This document shows positions 59,742 through 64,000 of a stretch of 64,000 nucleotides of DNA, piece by piece. A model generated the notes under the pieces. It was not told the DNA's origin and ran no database searches. It saw only the letters and a list, made by a program, of their open reading frames with translations. The first letter of the stretch is position 1. Each line of letters opens with the position of its first letter. A program made the position numbers and the translations under genes. Source of the DNA: Corbicula japonica (lineage: Eukaryota > Mollusca > Bivalvia > Venerida > Cyrenidae); the NCBI GenBank assembly GCA_038501625.1, contig JAZAYU010000883.1, positions 62,001-126,000 of the forward strand, in the 5' to 3' direction.

Positions 59742-61474
59742 CTTTACTACAATGGGTCCCATTATATCCCTCCTTACACCCTTGTAGACATCATACCGTG
59801 AGCAAAGGTTCCTGACGCTGCCTTCACTGCAGTTGTTATTACACAAACTTCTGTAGCCTTCTTTACAACTTTCACAAATACCTCTTTTATCACAAGTACA
59901 CCGACTGGGACATGCACATATATCTCCAGCGAAACCTCGGAGGCAACCATGTGTACATTTTCCGTTATTTTGGTCACAAGCTTTGTCTCTGCATCAGTCT
60001 AAACAATTTTGCTGACATTTACTACCCCAGAATTCAATAGCGCAACCATCAGTGCAACTGCCGTCATCGTCATTGCATTTACCAGACAAACAGTTTTTGA
60101 GACATTCTGATCTACAAGGGGCGCTTTCTGTGCCGATTAAACAGGATGTGCACTTGTTCGGATTACCGCGTTCGCAGGCAAAACATTTCGAATCGCATTT
60201 AATATCGCAGTTATGTCCACTCAAACCATTACTACATCCGTCAAAACAATATCCGTTAGATTTATCACATCTTGTTCCTGCTTTGCAGTTCAGACATTTT
60301 TCATTACAAGTTTCACCTTTATAACCTTCTGCGCATGCGAGGCAAGAATTCGTTGACGTGCACGCTGAGCAATGCTCTGGACATTCCGTGCAGATACCAT
60401 TGTAGTCGAAGAATAGTCCTTCTTTGCAGCTTATACATTTCATCGTTTCATTGTTACACTGATTGTTATAGCAGCTTTCCGGACAAGTGAACGAACACGT
60501 TTTCCCGAAATGACCTTGTAAACATGACATACACGTGTCCTTTGATAAGCATGCCGTGAACGACTCTGGACACTTCTGACAAAGTCCATTGCTTAGGAAA
60601 TAGTTGTTTTCACAATCTGTGCACTGGAAATCAGAAGAACATTTAACGCACGCAGATGGACAAATCTGACATCTTCCATTGTAAAGCTTATACTCTTCAG
60701 AACATTTCTGACAGTTTTCTAATGAGCTACATAACAAACATCCTGTGGCGCATTTTGTACAGATATTTTGTAAAACATAATATCCGTCTTGGCACGCATT
60801 GCACGTGTACTTGGAATTTGTTGTGCAATCTAAACAATTATTTGTACATTTTAAACATTTCGTTCCATCTAGAAGATAGCCCTTTTCGCATCTTGTACAA
60901 TTACCTAATTCATTACATGTAAAACAACCTTCTTCTACACATTTCTCACACCTCTGCTCCTTTAACTTATATCCCTCACTACATTCAGTACAGTGTGTTT
61001 GCGACGTACACGTGTCACAGTTCAGTTCACACCGTTGACAATATCCGTTGTTCCAGAAGTGTCCTTTTCTGCACTGAAAGCAGTCTAATGAAGATGAACA
61101 CTTTTCACAGTTTCTTGGGCAATCTTTGCATTCGTTTCCGGAGCTCATGTAATATCCGTTACTGCAGACGCTGCAGTTCTTATAAGAAGTGCACGCCATA
61201 CAGCCATCTCTACATGCCAGACTGCAGTCATTACGTAAAACAAGGTCGCTTATATCTTCATACCTGCCATTATAGTAGCCTTGCTTGCATATTATACATG
61301 TTCTATCCCATTCATCGAATGTTTGCGAGCAGTTAAAACAGTTTTCTGGACATAAACTAAAGCAACCGGGCCCTGTGTATCCATCCATGCATCCACTACT
61401 CTCATTTACACCAGGAACGGTGCATACACCGGATCGACAACATTCACAAGGTCTATTTAAACAACTCCTGTCCG
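59742..61474 (-). pseudogene. gene B exon 2: long Cys-rich EGF-like ectodomain
   Basis: Acceptor ttttacctag, then ADRSCLNRPCECCRSGVC, GYTGPGC and about a dozen CxxC repeats with the rhythm C..C.xGY[YF]L..G.C..C. The frame is open for about 490 codons to a TGA (59996-59994) between NCLD and CRDKACDQ. It stays readable to NLCSR and then needs a shift by one base to CLQGCKEGYNGTHCSK before the GTACTG donor. Length modulo 3 is one base short relative to the phases of its neighbours. Confidence 0.85.
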
Positions 61475-61650
61475 CTAGGTAAAAAAGACAAACAATATTT
61501 ATGATTAGTTACATTCGGTAATAATGTTAAGAGTTATTTTTTTTACAAAAACCATTAAAACATAATAGTCTATCATGAAATATATCAAGTCGTTATATAT
61601 TTTGGTTAAATTCTCTTCAATTAGATTTTTATTAAAATGACTTCTCTTAC

Positions 61651-61706
61651 CGTTCGCAGAGATAATTTGTACTAGGAGCACTATCAGTATAGAATACATT
61701 CCTTTT
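61651..61706 (-). pseudogene. gene B exon 1: signal peptide
   Basis: ATG at 61699-61697 opens MYSILIVLLVQIISAN, ending in phase 1 before GTAAGA; an acceptor-like tttttcag precedes it. Layout as in gene A exon 1. Confidence 0.75.
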
Positions 61707-62800
61707 CTGAAAAAGAAAGTGATACCAACAGTGTCATTGTAATGAGTCCTGACTGTATACGATTTGTTAACTGTTAATGCATTTGTATTCACGGGTGTGT
61801 TGGTTTTATGTTGAATGGCATATTCTCAGTTTTATAAATTTATATACATGTACATATCTGTCAATAGCTTCGGCTGTTAAAAAATCGGTCAACGAAACTC
61901 ACGAAAATAATTACTCCACAGATAATTTATGTATTTATAGTACATTGTGTGTATAATGCGATGATACAGTTTGAAAGATAACCTAAACGCATCAAAATCA
62001 GCGTGAGCCCTGAAAATAAAATACATATATTCTATATAACATTTTTCAGCTGTAAAGTTATCGATTTCCTTTAATACGTATTTGTTTTTCTGATTAAAAC
62101 ATATAAAATTAAAATTTAACAAAATGTACCAACCAGGCACGGTTATAATTGCGTTAATCCAGTCTCTTACATATACAGATGAGTGATTATTTCGCCAATA
62201 AATCAAGAGGTTATGAATTTTAATCACAATTGTTCAAAGATACTGCTTTTTTGCACTTAAACATTTCATATATACCAAGTTTCGTTACAAGAGGAAATAC
62301 AGTCTATTGTGCGGTTAAGAAACTGTTATGCACACATGTAGCCGGAAAATAAAAAAACACAATTACGTATTGTCAAGTTATTTAACACTTTGCTGTCAGT
62401 TATGTGTTCAATAACGAACTATGTAACGTTCATCTTTTATCTTTAAATTGCTACTTGTACTTTGTTGCATATTTTCAGTCTATTTTTCACGGGGCATACC
62501 ACAGCATGTATGAATTTTGAACCTTCAACTTCGTTTCAATTTATCTGATGTGGCCTGGGGTTAAATGAACCTGTACCAATGATTGAAAGAGCTATTTATA
62601 AAAGAAAAAAAACACTGTTTATATGCAGAATAGTTGTCAATTTTCTTAAAGTACAACAATATAAATTTGTCTTAGTATCACCAAAATACAAAGGTGCGAC
62701 ATCCGCCATGTTTCTATGTCACAACTGTTCTTGTTTGAAAGGAAAATCAGGTAAATATGGTTCACTTTTAGGGTTCGACGTTTTCCTCTTTTTTGTTTAG
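61707..62800. other. region between gene B 5' end and the oxidase copy
   Basis: AT-rich; the presumed gene B promoter should lie here but no clear core elements stand out. The frame at 61889-62227 minus has no recognised motif. Confidence 0.4.
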
Positions 62801-64000
62801 ATCCTGCAATTACTGGTTTTGCTGTTGGTAGCAGTAGTAAGTTGCCATTTAGGTCCAGCCAAACACTACCGATGCCGACTGCATTTGTCCAATCGAAGCC
62901 ACTATTTGCTCTGGTACACTTACTGTCGAGCACAAGCAAACTGTGATTCTTGAAAAATAGAAAGTGCTAGTTTACCCAACTGATGGCATTTTAAGAATGA
63001 GAGAAAACGCAAAGAACAATGCTTCTTTGACCCAAGAGCAAGCTGATCGGGTCATCACGGCAGATGGACAAACTTCACGTTTGGTCATTGCTATCAACGG
63101 AAAGTTCCCTGGACCTCGCAATGAAGCATGGGAAGGGAAAATTCTTAATATCACAGTCATCATTACTCTACATACCGACAGTGTCACCTTGCATTTCCAT
63201 GGTTTTCATCAAAGTGGAACACCATGGATGGATGGTGTGGCTTTCGTCACCCAGTGTCCGATTTTACCGGGACAAATGTTCGTATGCAACTTTGCAGCAT
63301 ATCCAGTAGGGACTTTTATGTATCATGCAAATATTGGCGATCAGAGAAGTATGGTTTTATATGGACTGGTTATTGTACGATCTAAAATGCAGCCTGTCCT
63401 GGCAGAAAATGAAATCGTCATAGCATTACAGGACTGGAACCATTTGATGGACGCTGAATCGGCTTATGCTAGGATGGTTACACAACAGTTTGATTTCCAA
63501 AACTAATGAAGTAATTAACACAACATATTCTGTTGATTACGCTTAATTTAGTAGATATGAATTTCAATCCGGATTAGCAAATGGGAAAGGGAGATTTTGG
63601 ATTAATAATTCCAGCAATAACGGATCACCATTGAAACGGTTTCGGGTCGAATCTGGCGAATTGTACCATTTTAGAGTGATCGGAGCTATGACTCTTTATC
63701 TAATGCGAGTATATATATATGGCCATCGTCTTACTCTTAAATCATTACGGTTTCGACCTGTCAGAAATATCTGTTCAATGCTTAATCATCCACCCAGACG
63801 AACGATATAATTTTTTATTTGCAGGCTCCCGCAGCCAATGAACTTTCTTCCAAAGACATTCTGCTCATTGCAGAGACCATAGAAACGCCTAAAAGTCTAG
63901 GTTTCTCCAAATTCCACGCGACAGAAGTTGTTCTGGAATTGGAAGATTTCATTGGACCAAGACTTCCTCCAAATCCAATAAATAAACCCCACAAGACTTG
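62801..64000 (+). pseudogene. laccase-like multicopper oxidase, 5' part, broken
   Basis: After ttttttgtttag the frame ILQLLVLLLVAVVSC looks like a signal peptide. A break near 62950 leads to the 180-codon frame 62964-63503: VYPTDGILRMREN, DRVITADGQTSRLV, NGKFPGP, HFHGFHQSGTPWMDG, TQCPILPGQMF and GTFMYHANIGDQRSM, the first cupredoxin domain. Further pieces follow in shifting frames: NEVINTTYSVDYA, a TAA near 63545, FQSGLANGKGRFWINN, FRVIGAMTLY, VQCLIIHPDERYNFLF, then ELSSKDILLIAETIETP. The second HxH copper ligand reads H-A-N, losing one His. About 390 codons run without a clear intron, so it is either one large exon or a retrocopy. It continues past the window. Confidence 0.82.

Larger units (their letters stand above)
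53795..61706 (-). pseudogene. gene B: EGF-like receptor tyrosine phosphatase paralogue, probable pseudogene
   Basis: Minus-strand exons: 61706-61651 (signal peptide), 61474-59742 (ectodomain), 59556-59421 (transmembrane), 59215-59157, 58409-58354, 57554-57417, 56946-56859, 56394-56330, about 56183-56150, 55632-55526, 55267-55142, 54322-54175 and 53929-53795. They encode a type I receptor with about 575 Cys-rich residues and a single PTP domain with KNRY, DYINAS, FWRMIWQEK, WPE and HCSSGVGRTG. Lesions: in-frame TGA (59996-59994), a 1-nt frame loss near 59790, broken splice ends at exon 9, 1-nt losses near 54265 and 53845, TAG at 53812-53810, no last exon. It is convergent with gene A. Selection is visible in the motifs, so decay is recent or some lesions are consensus errors. 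Confidence 0.78.

Noticed and set aside
59994..59996. TGA in gene B as a selenocysteine codon
   Set aside because: The codon lies in an extracellular EGF-like repeat, the gene has further frame breaks and a TAG, and no SECIS-like fold was apparent. A nonsense change is simpler.
60052..61482. Plus-strand frames opposite the gene B ectodomain
   Set aside because: Antisense shadows of the Cys-rich exon with no splice or motif support.
61889..62227. 112-codon minus-strand frame upstream of gene B
   Set aside because: No motif and no splice continuity; likely chance in AT-rich DNA.

Overview
The window is AT-rich animal genomic DNA with split genes, GT-AG introns, many decayed transposable elements, microsatellites and foldback repeats. 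It has no operons or bacterial signals. Cysteine-rich receptor-type tyrosine phosphatases (RPTPs), a laccase-like multicopper oxidase, L1-like LINEs, a PIF/Harbinger element, a tRNA-derived SINE and a 3'-repeat family common in molluscs together suggest a bivalve mollusc. This assignment rests on the style of the proteins and repeats, not on a database match.

Layout. 1-4990: a 5'-truncated L1-like LINE on the minus strand, whose reverse transcriptase core is present as three tandem copies of about 888 bp. 5-9.6 kb: non-coding DNA with a tandem repeat shared with 33 kb and a 1.05-kb inverted-repeat element. 9636-45301 (+): gene A, an RPTP-like receptor that I assemble from 20 exons with consistent splice phases (785 codons plus stop). 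It has a signal peptide, a Cys-rich EGF-like ectodomain, one transmembrane helix, an enlarged acidic juxtamembrane region containing a duplicated 72-bp exon, and one PTP domain. That domain has lost the catalytic Cys (to Ser), the signature Arg (to His), the WPD aspartate (to Ile) and the whole exon carrying the substrate-loop motif DYINAS. Gene A therefore reads as an intact pseudophosphatase. Its introns hold most of the mobile elements.

45.3-53.8 kb: intergenic, with two more LINE fragments (a zinc-knuckle tail and an RNase H domain). 53795-61706 (-): gene B, a paralogue of gene A facing it tail to tail. It has a longer Cys-rich ectodomain and keeps KNRY, DYINAS and the full HCSSGVGRTG signature, with WPE in place of WPD. 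Its reading frame is broken by an in-frame TGA, a TAG and several apparent 1-nt deletions, and I found neither a sound exon 9 nor a last exon. 62801-64000 (+): the 5' part of a laccase-like multicopper oxidase copy with frameshifts and a stop, probably a pseudogene, running off the window.

The main biological point is the pair: the copy that looks catalytically dead is the one with an open frame, and the copy with the intact active-site signature is the broken one. Either the locus is moving toward a non-catalytic receptor, or gene B's lesions are partly consensus errors, since most of its frame breaks look like single missing bases.
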